A stretch of DNA of 64,000 nt from Niallia sp. Man26 (GCF_022049065.2 NZ_CP095743.1:2867001-2931000), one strand, 5' to 3'. Numbered from the stretch's first letter, positions 9,957 through 19,869 are shown. Made by a program: numbers and translations. Notes: generated by a model from the letters alone, not told the origin.

Positions 9957-10499
9957 TTAGGAGGCTACGTATTCAAACCAAATTTCCTTGATTTTTTCCG
10001 AAAAGTATGGAGTGTTTTCGATAATACCTGCTGCTACAACCGAATTATTCAAATGTGTCTGAATGAACTCAGCAGGAAGCAATGCTGCAATATAAAGCAG
10101 GATAAACAGCACCAAATAGGTTTCAACAAAGCCTAAAATTGCTCCGGCCCAAGTGTTAAGCTGCTTCAAGACAGGAAGGCTTGCGACAAAATCGACCATG
10201 CTGCCGATGATTTGCCAGATTATTTTCACAGCAAAGAAAATCACTGCAAAAGCGACTGCACGGTAAAATACCTCTTCCAAGTTTGTGCTGCCAAAAAGTC
10301 CTTGAACGAAACTGTTCTCACTTGTATTTGTATAAGGTATCCATAAGTTTAATTTAGTTGAGAGCGGTATATAATATTTATTTGCAACAATAAATGCCAC
10401 GATAAATCCTGTCAAATGAATGATCTGCAGGATAAAGCCCCGTTTCAGCCCTCTCAAGAGACCAAAAACGAGCAGAATGATGACGATTAAATCCAACAT
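9957..10499 (-). CDS. yshB: CvpA family membrane protein
   Basis: 180 residues with the CvpA family pattern: an N-terminal LVFGLLRGLKRGF segment and four hydrophobic helices (about 4-20, 24-45, 78-102 and 118-145). The family is named after colicin V production in E. coli; its role in Bacillus is unclear. It begins 10 bp after zapA, as in B. subtilis, so the two are co-transcribed and end at the terminator at 9910. Confidence 0.85.
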   Translation of the reverse strand: MLDLIVIILLVFGLLRGLKRGFILQIIHLTGFIVAFIVANKYYIPLSTKLNLWIPYTNTSENSFVQGLFGSTNLEEVFYRAVAFAVIFFAVKIIWQIIGSMVDFVASLPVLKQLNTWAGAILGFVETYLVLFILLYIAALLPAEFIQTHLNNSVVAAGIIENTPYFSEKIKEIWFEYVAS

Positions 10500-10509
10500 G
10501 AACTTTTTT

Positions 10510-10770
10510 TCAGTCCTTTTCTCTATTTAATTCATTTTCCAATTCTTCCACGCGATCTATTAGCTTAATATAGTCATTTACAATATTAACAGCTGTCAGC
10601 ACTGCTAATTTATTTGTATCAAGGGATGGATTCTTCCCGTAAATCTCGCGCATTTTCTTGTCCACGATAGAGGCAACCAATCGAACATGACTGGAAGATT
10701 CTTGGCCGAGTATTACATATTCCGTTCCATATATTTTCACATTCGTACGGTTTTTTTGTGCATCTGACAC
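10510..10770 (-). CDS. zapA: cell division protein ZapA
   Basis: 86 residues, close to the 85 of B. subtilis ZapA. A short beta-hairpin N-terminal part ([12 protein letters not shown]) is followed by a helix that forms a C-terminal coiled coil (about 50-85, [16 protein letters not shown]). ZapA binds FtsZ and bundles its filaments at midcell. The start is GTG (10768-10770) with TTGGAGG 9 nt upstream. The next gene toward pheT in B. subtilis, rnhC, is missing here. Confidence 0.93.
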   Translation of the reverse strand: MSDAQKNRTNVKIYGTEYVILGQESSSHVRLVASIVDKKMREIYGKNPSLDTNKLAVLTAVNIVNDYIKLIDRVEELENELNREKD

Positions 10771-10888
10771 TATCTTGCCTCCAATCCTTTAAGAATCCTA
10801 ATCTATATCATACCATGAAGTGACTTTAAGTGGGAAGTCATTGCATGGTAAATACAGCAAGTTTTACAGCTTCTCCCGCTCTCCTCGC

Positions 10889-10916
10889 AAAAAAAGCTGG
10901 CCATACCGGCCAGCTT
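10889..10916 (-). terminator. intrinsic terminator of pheST
   Basis: A perfect stem AAGCTGGCC/GGCCAGCTT with a 5-nt loop is followed on the minus strand by seven Ts, 10 bp after the pheT stop. Confidence 0.93.
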
Positions 10917-10925
10917 CCATCTATA

Positions 10926-13340
10926 TTATCCTCTTAACACAGCTCCTGCTTTCTCTTTAACAGCTTCTAAAACTTTGTCATGCGACTTTGTAATCATGTC
11001 ATCTGTCAATGTTTGTTCTGGATCGAAATATTTTAGAGAGTAAGCAATGGATTTTTTGCCTTCTTCCATTTTGTCTCCTTCATACAGGTCAAACACCTGT
11101 ACTTCTTTCAGTAAGGAACCGCCTGCTTCAACGATAATTTTTTGGATTTCGCCAGCTGAAATTGTGGTATCAACAACAAGAGCAATATCTCTTGTTACGC
11201 TAGGGAATCTTGGAATTGTCGTGTATTGCAAGTCTGTAACTTCAGCAGCAAGCAGCTTGCTTAAATCTAATTCAAAGACATATGTTTCTTTCAAATCAAG
11301 CTCATTTTGAACTTGTGGATGCACCTGGCCAGCAAACCCGATTGATTCACCTTTGAACAAAATATCTGCTGTTCTTCCAGGATGCATGCCATCCATTGTT
11401 CCGCGCGTAAACTCGATTTCTTCAGAAACGCCAAGCTTCTGGAACAGCCCTTCAAGCACTCCCTTTAATACGAAGAAATCAACCGGTTTTTTCTCACCTT
11501 GCCAGATATGAGAAACCCATGATCCTGTAATAGCACCTGCAACATGCTCTTTTTCTTCCGGAAGCTCATTTTGTGCTGTCTCCAAGAATACAACGCCTGT
11601 TTCATAAACAGACAGGCTGTCATTTTGGCGGGCAGCATTATATTTTACTACCTCTAACAGCTGTGGAACGATGCTTTGTCTCAGCAATGCTCTTTCTTCA
11701 CTCATTGGCATTGCCAGGCGGACTGGATTTCTTTTCTCTAGTGCAAATTGCTGAACTTTCTTTTCACTTGTTAATGCATAAGTGATGGCTTGATATAATC
11801 CTGCACCTTCTAAATATTTGCGGACAGCGCGACGCTTTTTCTGATATTCTGACAACGCGCCTGGGATAGCTGCACCGATAGGCAAGGTTGTTGGAATATG
11901 ATCATAACCGAAAAGTCTTGCTACTTCTTCTGTTAAATCTTCTGGAATAGAAATATCATTTCTTCTAGTCGGCACTGTTACTGTGAAGCTGCCGTTTTCA
12001 ACAGAAGTTTCAAATTGAAGCCTTTTGAAAATATCTGTCACTTCGCCTTCTGTTAAAGAAGTCCCTAATACATTGTTCAATTTCTCTAAAGTAATCGAAA
12101 CAATTTTCGGCTCAGCTTTTAGGTTTTCTGCTGCCACTTCACCTTCCAAAACGTCTCCGCCTGCATAAATTTGAAGCAATTGCGCCGCTCTTTCAGCAGC
12201 TTGACGAACACGATTAGGATCGATTCCTTTTTCATATCTTGCGCTCGCTTCACTTCTTAAGCCTAGTGTTTTAGAGGATTTACGGATAACTCCAGCTTCG
12301 AAATAAGCAGATTCCAAAAGGACTGTTGTTGTATCGCTTTGAACCTCTGAATTTGCACCGCCCATTACACCAGCTACAGCAACTCCAGCTTCACCGTTTG
12401 TAATTAGCAAATTGTCTTCTGTCAGCGTTCTTTTTGCATCATCCAAAGTTACGATTGTTTCTCCAGCTTTTGCTCTTCTTACAAGAATTTCTTTTGAACC
12501 AAAACGATCATAGTCAAATGCATGCAGAGGCTGACCGTATTCTAACAGAATATAGTTTGTGATATCGACAACATTGTTATGTGGACGGATACCAGCAGCC
12601 ATTAGTCTTCCTTGCATCCATAATGGTGATGGAGCGACTTTAACGTTTTTAATAATTTTTGCTGTGTATAGTGGTACATCCTCACTGTTTTCCACTTTTA
12701 CGCTTACATAATCCGCAGCGCTTTCTGCTGTTTTTGGATAGTCAACAGCAGGAAGCTTTACGTCCTTGCCTAAAACAGCTGCAACTTCATAAGCAACTCC
12801 TAACATGCTTAAGCAATCTGATCTGTTTGGAGTCAGGCCAAGCTCAAGGACTGCATCATCTCTTTGTAAATACTCAAGTGCATCTCTGCCTACTTCCACA
12901 TCACCTGGGAACACGAAAATGCCTTCTGAATAATCTTTTGCAACAACTTTTGCTTCAATGCCAAGCTCCTGCAGGGAACAAATCATTCCATTTGATTCCT
13001 CACCGCGCAGCTTCGCTTTTTTAATTTTGAAGTTCCCTGGAAGAACTGCTCCAACCTTAGCAACAGCTACTTTTTGGCCAGCATCAACATTTGGTGCTCC
13101 ACAAATGATTTGAACTGGTTCGCCGTCGCCTACATCTACTAGACATTTGTTCAGTTTATCTGCATTTGGGTGCTGTTCACGCTCTAATACATGACCGATA
13201 ACGACATTTTTCATGCCTTCATTTAGCACTTCCACACCTTCTACCTCAATACCGCTTCTCGTGATGCGATCAGCTAACTCCTCAGGTGTTATATCATTTA
13301 AATCTACATATTCTTGCAACCATTTATAAGAAACTAACAT
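10926..13340 (-). CDS. pheT: phenylalanine--tRNA ligase beta subunit
   Basis: 804 residues, as in B. subtilis. Domains in order: N-terminal tRNA-binding fold (about 40-155, [10 protein letters not shown]), B3/B4 editing domain (about 210-385), B5 domain (about 405-480, [11 protein letters not shown]), catalytic-like core, and the C-terminal anticodon-binding FDX-ACB domain (about 710-803, [13 protein letters not shown]). It forms an alpha2-beta2 synthetase with PheS. ATG at 13340 follows GGAGGAGA. It is 18 bp after pheS and is controlled by the Phe T-box upstream of pheS. Confidence 0.97.
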   Translation of the reverse strand: MLVSYKWLQEYVDLNDITPEELADRITRSGIEVEGVEVLNEGMKNVVIGHVLEREQHPNADKLNKCLVDVGDGEPVQIICGAPNVDAGQKVAVAKVGAVLPGNFKIKKAKLRGEESNGMICSLQELGIEAKVVAKDYSEGIFVFPGDVEVGRDALEYLQRDDAVLELGLTPNRSDCLSMLGVAYEVAAVLGKDVKLPAVDYPKTAESAADYVSVKVENSEDVPLYTAKIIKNVKVAPSPLWMQGRLMAAGIRPHNNVVDITNYILLEYGQPLHAFDYDRFGSKEILVRRAKAGETIVTLDDAKRTLTEDNLLITNGEAGVAVAGVMGGANSEVQSDTTTVLLESAYFEAGVIRKSSKTLGLRSEASARYEKGIDPNRVRQAAERAAQLLQIYAGGDVLEGEVAAENLKAEPKIVSITLEKLNNVLGTSLTEGEVTDIFKRLQFETSVENGSFTVTVPTRRNDISIPEDLTEEVARLFGYDHIPTTLPIGAAIPGALSEYQKKRRAVRKYLEGAGLYQAITYALTSEKKVQQFALEKRNPVRLAMPMSEERALLRQSIVPQLLEVVKYNAARQNDSLSVYETGVVFLETAQNELPEEKEHVAGAITGSWVSHIWQGEKKPVDFFVLKGVLEGLFQKLGVSEEIEFTRGTMDGMHPGRTADILFKGESIGFAGQVHPQVQNELDLKETYVFELDLSKLLAAEVTDLQYTTIPRFPSVTRDIALVVDTTISAGEIQKIIVEAGGSLLKEVQVFDLYEGDKMEEGKKSIAYSLKYFDPEQTLTDDMITKSHDKVLEAVKEKAGAVLRG

Positions 13341-13358
13341 TTGCTATTCTCCTCCAAC

Positions 13359-14399
13359 TCAATATTCTGGCACTGTAAACTGTTTTAAGAAACGGATATC
13401 ATTTGTATAGAAATGGCGGATATCGTCAATTCCGTACTTCAGCATCGCAATACGTTCTGCACCAATTCCAAAGGCAAAACCAGAATATTTCTTCGAATCA
13501 AATCCTGCCATTTCCAGCACATTTGGATGAACCATACCTGCTCCAAGCACTTCAATCCAGCCTGTGCCTTTACATACACTGCAGCCTTTTCCTTTACAGA
13601 TACTGCAAGAAATATCAACTTCTACAGAAGGCTCTGTGAATGGGAAGAAACTTGGACGAAGACGGATTTCTCTGTCATTGCCAAACATTTTCTTCGCGAA
13701 CACTTCAAGTGTACCTTTAAGATCGCTCATGCGGATATTTTCATCAATGACAAGCCCTTCAATTTGCATGAATTGGTGGGAATGCGTAGCATCATCATTG
13801 TCACGGCGATACACTTTACCAGGACAGATAATTTTAACAGGACCTACGCCCTTATGCTTCTCCATCGTACGAGCTTGCACTGGTGAAGTATGTGTTCTAA
13901 GAAGCAGTTCCTCTGTAATGTAGAAAGAATCCTGCATGTCTCTTGCTGGGTGGTTTTTCGGCAAGTTCAAAGCCTCGAAATTATAATAGTCGACTTCCAC
14001 TTCTGGACCTTCCTCGACTGTATAGCCCATTCCGATAAACAGATCCTCCACTTCCTCAATCACTCTCGTCAAGGAATGATGATTTCCAACCGCAACTGGG
14101 CGGCCTGGCAAAGTAACGTCAATTGTTTCTGCTGCAATTTTCTTTTGCACTTCTGCTTCTTCCAGCGTCTTTTGTTTTTCTTCAATATGGCTTGTAATTT
14201 CATCGCGGATGACATTAACTAAAGCTCCCATTTTCGGGCGTTCCTCTGCCGATAATTTGCCCATTCCCTTCAACACTTCTGTAATTGGGCCTTTTTTGCC
14301 TAAGTATGCAACTCTTATGTCATTTAACTCTTTTACGTTTTCACTGGCTGCTATTGCTGTTAAAGCTTCTGCTTGCAGTTCCTTCAATTTCGCTTCCAA
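13359..14399 (-). CDS. pheS: phenylalanine--tRNA ligase alpha subunit
   Basis: 346 residues. An N-terminal coiled coil (about 1-90) precedes the class II catalytic core: motif 2 near [18 protein letters not shown] (about 198) and motif 3 [14 protein letters not shown] (about 310). An insertion carries four cysteines ([12 protein letters not shown]). It charges tRNA-Phe together with PheT. The start is TTG (14397-14399), 8 nt after AAGGAGG; the resulting MEAKLKELQ matches the B. subtilis N-terminus. Confidence 0.97.
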   Translation of the reverse strand: MEAKLKELQAEALTAIAASENVKELNDIRVAYLGKKGPITEVLKGMGKLSAEERPKMGALVNVIRDEITSHIEEKQKTLEEAEVQKKIAAETIDVTLPGRPVAVGNHHSLTRVIEEVEDLFIGMGYTVEEGPEVEVDYYNFEALNLPKNHPARDMQDSFYITEELLLRTHTSPVQARTMEKHKGVGPVKIICPGKVYRRDNDDATHSHQFMQIEGLVIDENIRMSDLKGTLEVFAKKMFGNDREIRLRPSFFPFTEPSVEVDISCSICKGKGCSVCKGTGWIEVLGAGMVHPNVLEMAGFDSKKYSGFAFGIGAERIAMLKYGIDDIRHFYTNDIRFLKQFTVPEY

Positions 14400-14468
14400 T
14401 CTCGTTTCCTCCTTTTAATTTTGCATGAATCGTACAAGCTTTCGTAAAACTACTGCTGCTTGAAACAT

Positions 14469-14746
14469 AAAAAAACCCCATCCCAACAAAGGGACGAGGT
14501 TTATATATTCGCGGTACCACCCTAATTAACCTGAATTAAGCATTCAAGTTCACTTCATTTGGATAACGGCATAAATGCCGGAACATCTTTACAATTTCAT
14601 TAATGAAACTGGTCCCGATGCCAACTCAGGAGGTGAACTTCATTTAAGCTGCCAGATAAAAATGCTTTCAGTCAAGGCATTTTCTCCCTAAATCAGCAGG
14701 GCTGTAAATTACTTTTCTCCATCAACGTTTATTCATCATGCAATTT
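14469..14746 (-). ncRNA. T-box leader of pheST (tRNA-Phe responsive)
   Basis: The conserved T-box AGGGTGGTACCGCG is at 14510-14523 on the minus strand. It is followed by a G/C-rich terminator stem (about 14476-14500) and seven Ts (14469-14475). The leader begins about 14746, from the promoter just upstream. A TTC triplet at 14635-14637 is the likely Phe specifier in stem I (inferred from position). Uncharged tRNA-Phe would stabilise the antiterminator and allow pheST expression. Confidence 0.9.
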
Positions 14747-14752
14747 GCCATT

Positions 14753-14781
14753 ATTATAGTATATTTTCATGTTCATTTCAA
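14753..14781 (-). promoter_or_regulatory. sigma-A promoter of the pheST T-box transcript
   Basis: TTGAAA (14776-14781) and a perfect TATAAT (14753-14758) with a 17-bp spacer on the minus strand. Confidence 0.8.
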
Positions 14782-14806
14782 ATCCATTTTGCTGTAAGCT
14801 TGCAGA

Positions 14807-15553
14807 TTAGGCGAAATGATAGATTAAAATGCCTGCAGCAACTGCTACATTTAAGGATTCACTTTTCCCGTGTATCGGAATATACAGATTTTTATCCGTT
14901 GCAGCAAGCACTTCTTTGCTTACTCCGTTTCCTTCATTGCCGACAATTAAACAATAGGAGGATTCAGGTGTTACTTCTCGATAATTGACGCCGTTTTCCA
15001 AGCTTGTACCATAAACAGGTATTTCTTTTTCCTTTAATTCTGCAATAAATTGCGGCAAGTTCTGCTTAATAATAGGCAGATGAAAATGACTGCCTTGCGC
15101 TGAGCGAACAACTTTCGGATTATATATGTCAACAGTGCCGTCGCCGACTATTACGGCATCAATTCCGGCAGCATCGGCTGTGCGGATGATTGTTCCAAGG
15201 TTACCTGGATCCTGAATCTCATCAAGAGCAATAAAGGATTTTCCTGTGGAAAGCACTTGTTCATCAGCATACTGGGTGCATAAAGCCACAATTCCTTGCG
15301 GGGTCTCAGTATCTGTTAATTGCAGAATAATTTCCTTCGTTACAATGGTTACAGGAACATCACCGTAATCCCATTTTGGCATTTCTATTTCCTCAGAAAT
15401 AATCAAGTGCTTAATTGCATTTGCTTTTAGCGCTTCCTCTACTAAATGAAAGCCTTCTACAAGAAAGGTGCCTGTTTTGTCCCTTTCTTTTTTTGTCAGG
15501 CATTTTTTCCACTCTTTTATTTGAGGGTTTTTGGCAGATAATATATGTTTCAA
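14807..15553 (-). CDS. ysgA: TrmH/SpoU family RNA 2'-O-methyltransferase
   Basis: 248 residues from TTG at 15553, the same length as B. subtilis YsgA; AGGAG lies 9 nt before it and the product starts (M)KHILSAKNPQIKEWKK. The open frame runs further upstream, but those codons precede the ribosome binding site. An N-terminal substrate-binding domain (about 1-90) is followed by the SpoU knot fold with DPGNLGTIIRTADAAG (motif 1), IVGNEGNGVS (motif 2) and IPIHGKSESLNVAVAAGI (motif 3). It uses S-adenosylmethionine to methylate a ribose in rRNA or tRNA; the exact target is unknown. Confidence 0.93.
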   Translation of the reverse strand: MKHILSAKNPQIKEWKKCLTKKERDKTGTFLVEGFHLVEEALKANAIKHLIISEEIEMPKWDYGDVPVTIVTKEIILQLTDTETPQGIVALCTQYADEQVLSTGKSFIALDEIQDPGNLGTIIRTADAAGIDAVIVGDGTVDIYNPKVVRSAQGSHFHLPIIKQNLPQFIAELKEKEIPVYGTSLENGVNYREVTPESSYCLIVGNEGNGVSKEVLAATDKNLYIPIHGKSESLNVAVAAGILIYHFA

Positions 15554-15687
15554 ATTGTACGTCTCCTCACTTAAGCTAACCATTCTTTCATTTTTTATTA
15601 TTATAGCGTAAAGAATATACATAATAAACGTTAAATGAGTAATGATATAGTATGGGTTTGTCATATTAGGAAAAAGGAGTGTTATAC

Positions 15688-15894
15688 ATGAATTTAAATT
15701 TACGTAATGCGATTATCCATAATGTCTCTGGCAATACACAAGACGAGCTGAAGGCGACGATTGTAGATGCTATCCAAAATGGCGAAGAGAAAATGCTTCC
15801 TGGTCTCGGGGTCTTATTCGAAGTAATCTGGAAAAATTCTTCTGAGGATGAAAAGACAGAGATGCTGCAATCTTTAGAATCAGGATTGAAATAA
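15688..15894 (+). CDS. sspI: small acid-soluble spore protein SspI
   Basis: 68 residues that match the SspI family along the full length ([34 protein letters not shown]). It is a minor spore protein made in the forespore. The ATG at 15688 has AAGGAG 8 nt upstream; a GTG at 15679 overlaps that site and is rejected. The gene is divergent from ysgA as in B. subtilis and ends in its own terminator. Confidence 0.95.
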   Translation: MNLNLRNAIIHNVSGNTQDELKATIVDAIQNGEEKMLPGLGVLFEVIWKNSSEDEKTEMLQSLESGLK

Positions 15895-15902
15895 AGAAAA
15901 AT

Positions 15903-15930
15903 GGGGGGATGCTAATTCCTCCTTTTTTTT
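15903..15930 (+). terminator. intrinsic terminator of sspI
   Basis: GGGGGGA pairs with TTCCTCC (two G-U pairs) across a 6-nt loop and is followed by eight Ts. Confidence 0.8.
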
Positions 15931-16001
15931 GCCCAAAAATTTTTATTAATAGTGAAACTTCTTTTATCGTCAATCGTATATCCATAAAGCATAACTGCAA
16001 T

Positions 16002-16030
16002 GTTATAAACTTTGTATAGCAGGGTATAAT
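16002..16030 (+). promoter_or_regulatory. candidate promoter of the AI-2E family gene
   Basis: GGGTAT (16022-16027) overlaps TATAAT (16025-16030). GTTATA lies 14 bp before GGGTAT, which resembles sigma-B spacing, but the -35 matches only four of six bases. No good sigma-A -35 is seen. The implied 5' leader is about 100 nt. Confidence 0.35.
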
Positions 16031-16137
16031 TCAGATAGATTTATATGCTATACTACGTGTACTATACGTTTCTATTGGTTTTTTGTGCACATATACATAA
16101 AGTAATGTAACTAATAAAGAAAAAAGGTGAAGTTATC

Positions 16138-17262
16138 TTGACGAAGAAGAAGTTTCATTATTGGCTTTTGCAAGTATTATTAATTGTCGCAATCATTTAT
16201 GTTTGCACAAAAATATCTTTTTTATTTCAGCCTGTAGCTGTACTGTTTTCTACTTTGTTTTTTCCTATTATTATCACAGGATTTTTGTACTTCCTGTTGA
16301 ATCCGATTGTCAACTTCTTGCAAAAATATAAGGTACCGAAAACATTAGCTATTATTATTATTTATGTAGTAGTAATAGGTTTAATTATTTTAGCAATCGG
16401 CAGCGTTATTCCGATGATCAGCAAGCAGATTACAGAACTATTTAGCAATATACCGAACTATGCAGATCAAGCCATTAGGTTCTTCAATGACTTGAATGAT
16501 ACGAAACAGTATAAATGGCTGCTTAACCAGGAATATGTGACAATGAGCGACATCACAGCCAAGCTCAATGATTTTGCTCAGACAATTCCAAGCAGCATTA
16601 CAAACAGCATAAGCACCATCATCAGCACAATGACAAATATTACAGTAACGATTGTCACCGTCCCATTTTTGCTGTTTTACAGCTTCAAGGACGGGAACAA
16701 ATTCCCAGCAGCATTATCAAGGTTTTTCCCTGCTTCTTACCGCAAGGAAGCTACAAAAATACTAAAGGATACTGGTGAAACTTTAGCTGCTTATATTCAA
16801 GGACAAGTTATGGTTGCCCTTTTCGTTGGTACACTTGCCTTAATCGGTTACTGGATTATCGGTCTGGATTATGCTTTAGTCATGGCCTTGATTGTTGCTG
16901 TAACTAACATTATTCCATATGTCGGACCACTTATCGGCGGAGCGCCTGCTGTTATTATCGCATTGTTCACTTCACCGACTCAGGCTCTGCTCGTTATTAT
17001 TGTCATCACCATTGCTCAGCAAATTGAAGGAAATATCTTGTCACCGCTTATTTTAGGCAAAAGGCTCGATACGCATCCTGCCACTATTATTGTCCTGCTT
17101 CTCGTCGCAGGAAACTTAGCAGGTATACTTGGAATGATTCTAGCGGTCCCAACATATGCTGTTGCAAAAACAATTGTTTTAAATATCAACCGATTCTTGA
17201 AAGCGCGAAAAGCGGCAATCTTAAACAATACCCCGCCGCCTCCGCCTATTGATTTACAATAG
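16138..17262 (+). CDS. AI-2E family transporter
   Basis: 374 residues, typical for this family of eight-helix membrane proteins: helices near 10-30, 33-60, 67-95, then a soluble stretch (about 100-150), and a second bundle with YIQGQVMVALFVG, NIIPYVGPLIGG and GNILSPLILGKRLDTHP. Members include E. coli TqsA (AI-2 export), but others move sodium or unknown substrates, so the substrate is open. Start is TTG (16138) with AAAGGTGAAG upstream. The tail ends in five prolines. A second member, ytvI, is at 45.4 kb. Confidence 0.85.
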   Translation: MTKKKFHYWLLQVLLIVAIIYVCTKISFLFQPVAVLFSTLFFPIIITGFLYFLLNPIVNFLQKYKVPKTLAIIIIYVVVIGLIILAIGSVIPMISKQITELFSNIPNYADQAIRFFNDLNDTKQYKWLLNQEYVTMSDITAKLNDFAQTIPSSITNSISTIISTMTNITVTIVTVPFLLFYSFKDGNKFPAALSRFFPASYRKEATKILKDTGETLAAYIQGQVMVALFVGTLALIGYWIIGLDYALVMALIVAVTNIIPYVGPLIGGAPAVIIALFTSPTQALLVIIVITIAQQIEGNILSPLILGKRLDTHPATIIVLLLVAGNLAGILGMILAVPTYAVAKTIVLNINRFLKARKAAILNNTPPPPPIDLQ

Positions 17263-17263
17263 C

Positions 17264-17299
17264 AAAAAAAGTTTGCCCAAAATAGGGCAAACTTTTTTT
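17264..17299. terminator. bidirectional terminator between the AI-2E and tetR genes
   Basis: A 15-bp stem (seven As then GTTTGCCC / GGGCAAAC then seven Ts) with a 6-nt loop. It gives a U-tract on both strands and serves both convergent genes. Confidence 0.93.
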
Positions 17300-17306
17300 A
17301 TGTTTA

Positions 17307-17891
17307 TCATTTGCATAATGTCTCGATATGGAGACGAACAGTTTGTTTCACTTCTTCACTCGTAATCACACCGAGTAAGCAATGGAAAGCAAGACCATCA
17401 ATTAAGGCAAATAGACGCCTTCCTTCCGCTTCTGCAGAAAGCTCCTGCTTCGTGCTGCCGCTTACGATAAGACCTTCTACACATCTTCTTATTCCATGCT
17501 GCATTTCTTTTAACACTTCATTACGCTGCTCCACAAGCAATGGATCAGAAATCGACTTTTTCGTAAACTCAAAATAAACCTCCATTTCTTCTTGTTTCTC
17601 TTGATTTAACGGAAGCAGCTCGTACAAAATGGTGCAAACATCCTCGACTGGTTCCCCTGTCAGCGAAACGGCTGAGATTCTCTCCTTCACCCTTTCAGAT
17701 GCTAAATTCATCGAGAATTGAAGCAATTCTGTTTGCGTTTTAAAGTAATAGCGGAGTGCGCCGACTGACAGGCCTGCTTCTTCTGCAATATTTCTGACAG
17801 AAGCTTTGTCCATGCCAACCTTTCTGATAACACTCCATGTTGCTTTTGCGATTTTTTCTTTTTGTAAAGTATGATTAACAATTTTAGGCAT
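17307..17891 (-). CDS. TetR family transcriptional regulator
   Basis: 194 residues. The N-terminal helix-turn-helix is clear (about 11-55, ASVRNIAEEAGLSVGALRYYFKTQ); the rest is an all-helical ligand/dimer domain whose signal is unknown. It is divergent from a membrane protein gene and the shared region holds a large perfect inverted repeat, so it most likely represses both genes. The ATG at 17891 has no ribosome binding site and lies 6 bp after a TATACT box, so the mRNA is probably leaderless. An in-frame stop six codons upstream excludes a much longer protein. Confidence 0.88.
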   Translation of the reverse strand: MPKIVNHTLQKEKIAKATWSVIRKVGMDKASVRNIAEEAGLSVGALRYYFKTQTELLQFSMNLASERVKERISAVSLTGEPVEDVCTILYELLPLNQEKQEEMEVYFEFTKKSISDPLLVEQRNEVLKEMQHGIRRCVEGLIVSGSTKQELSAEAEGRRLFALIDGLAFHCLLGVITSEEVKQTVRLHIETLCK

Positions 17892-17897
17892 ACCAAT

Positions 17898-17926
17898 AGT
17901 ATAACTCTATTGCTTTTTTAATACAA
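17898..17926 (-). promoter_or_regulatory. promoter of tetR giving a leaderless transcript
   Basis: TTGTAT (17921-17926) and TATACT (17898-17903) with a 17-bp spacer on the minus strand. The expected start of transcription coincides with the A of the ATG at 17891. Confidence 0.65.
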
Positions 17927-17960
17927 CTGTGCTAATTTGTATTTAATACAGTTGTATTAA
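17918..17960. promoter_or_regulatory. inverted-repeat operator of the TetR regulator
   Basis: TTAATACAACTGT (17918-17930) and its exact reverse complement ACAGTTGTATTAA (17948-17960) flank 17 bp. The left arm overlaps the tetR -35 box and the right arm lies just before the ribosome binding site of the divergent gene. Within the right half AATACAGTTGTATT is nearly a palindrome itself, so two dimers may bind. Assignment to this TetR is by position. Confidence 0.75.
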
Positions 17961-17975
17961 AAAAGGAGTGTTTCC

Positions 17976-18515
17976 ATGATTGGCATCCTGATTATCATTT
18001 GCGAAATTTCTTTTTGGTTATTTGTATTGCTAGGATTGTTTAGCCGTTATGTTCTTGGAAAAAACAAGGTAGGTGCAGCATTGCTGCTTGCAACACCAAT
18101 TATTGATTTACTGTTAGTTATCTTTACTATTGCAGATATAAACAAAGGCAGCGAAATAACGGTTTTCCATGGGCTGGCAGCCGTTTATCTTGGCGTCACC
18201 ATCGCCTTCGGACACAGTATGATCAAGTGGATGGATGCCCATTTCAGCTACCGGTTTGCTGCAGGAGAAAAGCCTGTAAAAAAATATGGACGGGCGCATG
18301 CTAAACAAGAAATTACTGGCTGGCTCCGCCACCTTGTGGCTTTTGCAATTGGTGCTGCATTGCTTTATATGATGACAATATTTATTCCAAAAGAAGATGC
18401 AAATACCTTGCTTCGTCTTATCCAAATCTGGTCTGTCGTCCTTGGGATTGATTTCCTCATTAGTTTCAGCTATTGCCTTTGGCCAAAGAAGCAGCGTACG
18501 GATGTGTCGAAATAA
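17976..18515 (+). CDS. integral membrane protein, divergent from tetR
   Basis: 179 residues with five predicted membrane helices (about 2-27, 32-53, 63-83, 113-135 and 143-165) and a basic loop between helices 3 and 4 (EKPVKKYGRAHAKQE). I do not recognise a defined function; it may belong with YmcC-like Bacillus membrane proteins, which is a weak recollection. ATG at 17976 follows AAAGGAG. Its control region is the TetR operator, so it is the likely target of that regulator, possibly a stress or drug response protein (inference only). Confidence 0.75.
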   Translation: MIGILIIICEISFWLFVLLGLFSRYVLGKNKVGAALLLATPIIDLLLVIFTIADINKGSEITVFHGLAAVYLGVTIAFGHSMIKWMDAHFSYRFAAGEKPVKKYGRAHAKQEITGWLRHLVAFAIGAALLYMMTIFIPKEDANTLLRLIQIWSVVLGIDFLISFSYCLWPKKQRTDVSK

Positions 18516-18538
18516 AAAGAGACCATTTCTGGTCTCTT
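18513..18538 (-). terminator. intrinsic terminator of ysdC
   Basis: AAGAGACCA/TGGTCTCTT with a 4-nt loop, followed on the minus strand by a T-rich tract. It lies right after the ysdC stop and overlaps the end of the convergent gene. The U-tract is present only for the minus strand. Confidence 0.8.
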
Positions 18539-18546
18539 AAAAACGG

Positions 18547-19629
18547 TTATTTAAATGTCAATTCCTTCACAGTATCACTGTCCAGCTTTTTAATTACCTC
18601 GATTATCAGCTTAACGGCATTTTCATAATCATCACGATGAAGCATTGCTGCATGTGAATGAATATAGCGTGTCGCAATTGTAATAGACAATGCCGGTACT
18701 CCATTATGTGTAAGATGGATAGCACCAGAATCTGTTCCGCCGCCAGGCACACTGTCGAATTGATATGGAATATTATTAGCATCTGCTGTATCTGTTACTA
18801 AATCTCTTAAGCCTTTATGAGAAACCATGCTTGCATCATAAAGAATAATTTGCGGACCTTTGCCCATTTTGCTCAGCGCTTCTTTTTCTGTTACTCCCGG
18901 TGTATCTCCCGCAATACCCACATCTACACCAAAGGCAATATCAGGCTGGATTTTTTGCGCTGCTGTTCTCGCACCGCGCAGACCAACTTCCTCCTGCACT
19001 GTTCCAACACCATATACAGTATTAGGATGTTCCGTATTTTTTAAGCCTTTTAAGACATCGATGGCAATCGCACAGCCAATGCGGTTATCCCAAGCTTTAG
19101 CAAGCAGCATCTTTTCATTGTTCATTACCGTGAATTCAAAATACGGTACGACCATATCGCCAGGTTTTACTCCCCATTCAAGCACTTCTTCTTTAGAAGC
19201 AGCACCGATATCAATAAACATATCTTTAATTTCAACAGGCTTTTTCCGTGCTTCTGGAGAGAGGATATGTGGCGGCTTTGAACCGATTACGCCAGTGATA
19301 TCACCTTTGCTTGTCACGATTGTTACTCGCTGTGCAAGCATTACTTGTGACCACCAGCCTCCTACTGTCTGAAAGTATAAAAAGCCTTTATCATCAATTC
19401 TTGTAATCATGAAGCCAACTTCATCCAAGTGGCCAGCTACCATGATTTTCGGTCCGCCTTCTTTGCCTGTTTTTTTAGCAATAAGACTTCCTAAATTATC
19501 AGTAGTCACTTCATCTGCATATTCTGTTATGTATTTTTTCATTACTTCCCGTGGTTCTCTTTCATTTCCCGGTATACCTTTAGCGTCTGTCAGCTCTTTA
19601 AGCATCGTCAATGTTTCATCTAGCTTCAC
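18547..19629 (-). CDS. ysdC: M42 family metallo-aminopeptidase
   Basis: 360 residues, normal for the M42 family (glutamyl/deblocking aminopeptidase, sometimes called endoglucanase M). The metal ligands are visible: AGHLDEVG (about 67), AKAWDNRIG (about 180), the catalytic pair in VQEEVGLRG (about 213), GVDVGIAGD (about 235) and IHSHAAM (about 324). It trims peptides in the cytosol as a large oligomer. The start is GTG (19627-19629) behind AGGGAG. It stands in the ysdC-ysdB-ysdA neighbourhood as in B. subtilis. Confidence 0.92.
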   Translation of the reverse strand: MKLDETLTMLKELTDAKGIPGNEREPREVMKKYITEYADEVTTDNLGSLIAKKTGKEGGPKIMVAGHLDEVGFMITRIDDKGFLYFQTVGGWWSQVMLAQRVTIVTSKGDITGVIGSKPPHILSPEARKKPVEIKDMFIDIGAASKEEVLEWGVKPGDMVVPYFEFTVMNNEKMLLAKAWDNRIGCAIAIDVLKGLKNTEHPNTVYGVGTVQEEVGLRGARTAAQKIQPDIAFGVDVGIAGDTPGVTEKEALSKMGKGPQIILYDASMVSHKGLRDLVTDTADANNIPYQFDSVPGGGTDSGAIHLTHNGVPALSITIATRYIHSHAAMLHRDDYENAVKLIIEVIKKLDSDTVKELTFK

Positions 19630-19799
19630 GTTACTTCGACTCCCTTATATTAATCATTCAAATCATTCTTATTATACTAATAAATTAAAATTCTTCCTAG
19701 CAATTTGTTGGCCTTCCTATAGGGTTCTCTAATAGTATGTTGGAAATCCACTATTTTAAAAGCATAATCTGCACTTTTTTATATTTTTTTTCTTAAAAT

Positions 19800-19825
19800 T
19801 GAAACCTTATATGTTTTCACACGTA
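19800..19825 (+). promoter_or_regulatory. sigma-W type promoter of ysdB
   Basis: TGAAAC (19800-19805) and CGTA (19822-19825) with a 16-bp spacer match the sigma-W consensus exactly at both elements, about 45 bp before the ysdB start. ysdB is a sigma-W regulon member in B. subtilis. Confidence 0.85.
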
Positions 19826-19869
19826 TAGAATTAGCTAAAGTTTTATCAAAAGATTTGGAGGCTTTTTAT

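Noticed and set aside
13564..13640. Cysteine-rich segment in pheS ([12 protein letters not shown]) as a possible inserted zinc domain
   Set aside because: The same cysteine set is normal in Bacillus PheS.
15662..15668. Perfect sigma-G type -10 (CATATTA) before sspI
   Set aside because: The mRNA would begin inside the ribosome binding site and the -35 (GTAAT) matches poorly. A forespore promoter is expected, but I cannot place it.
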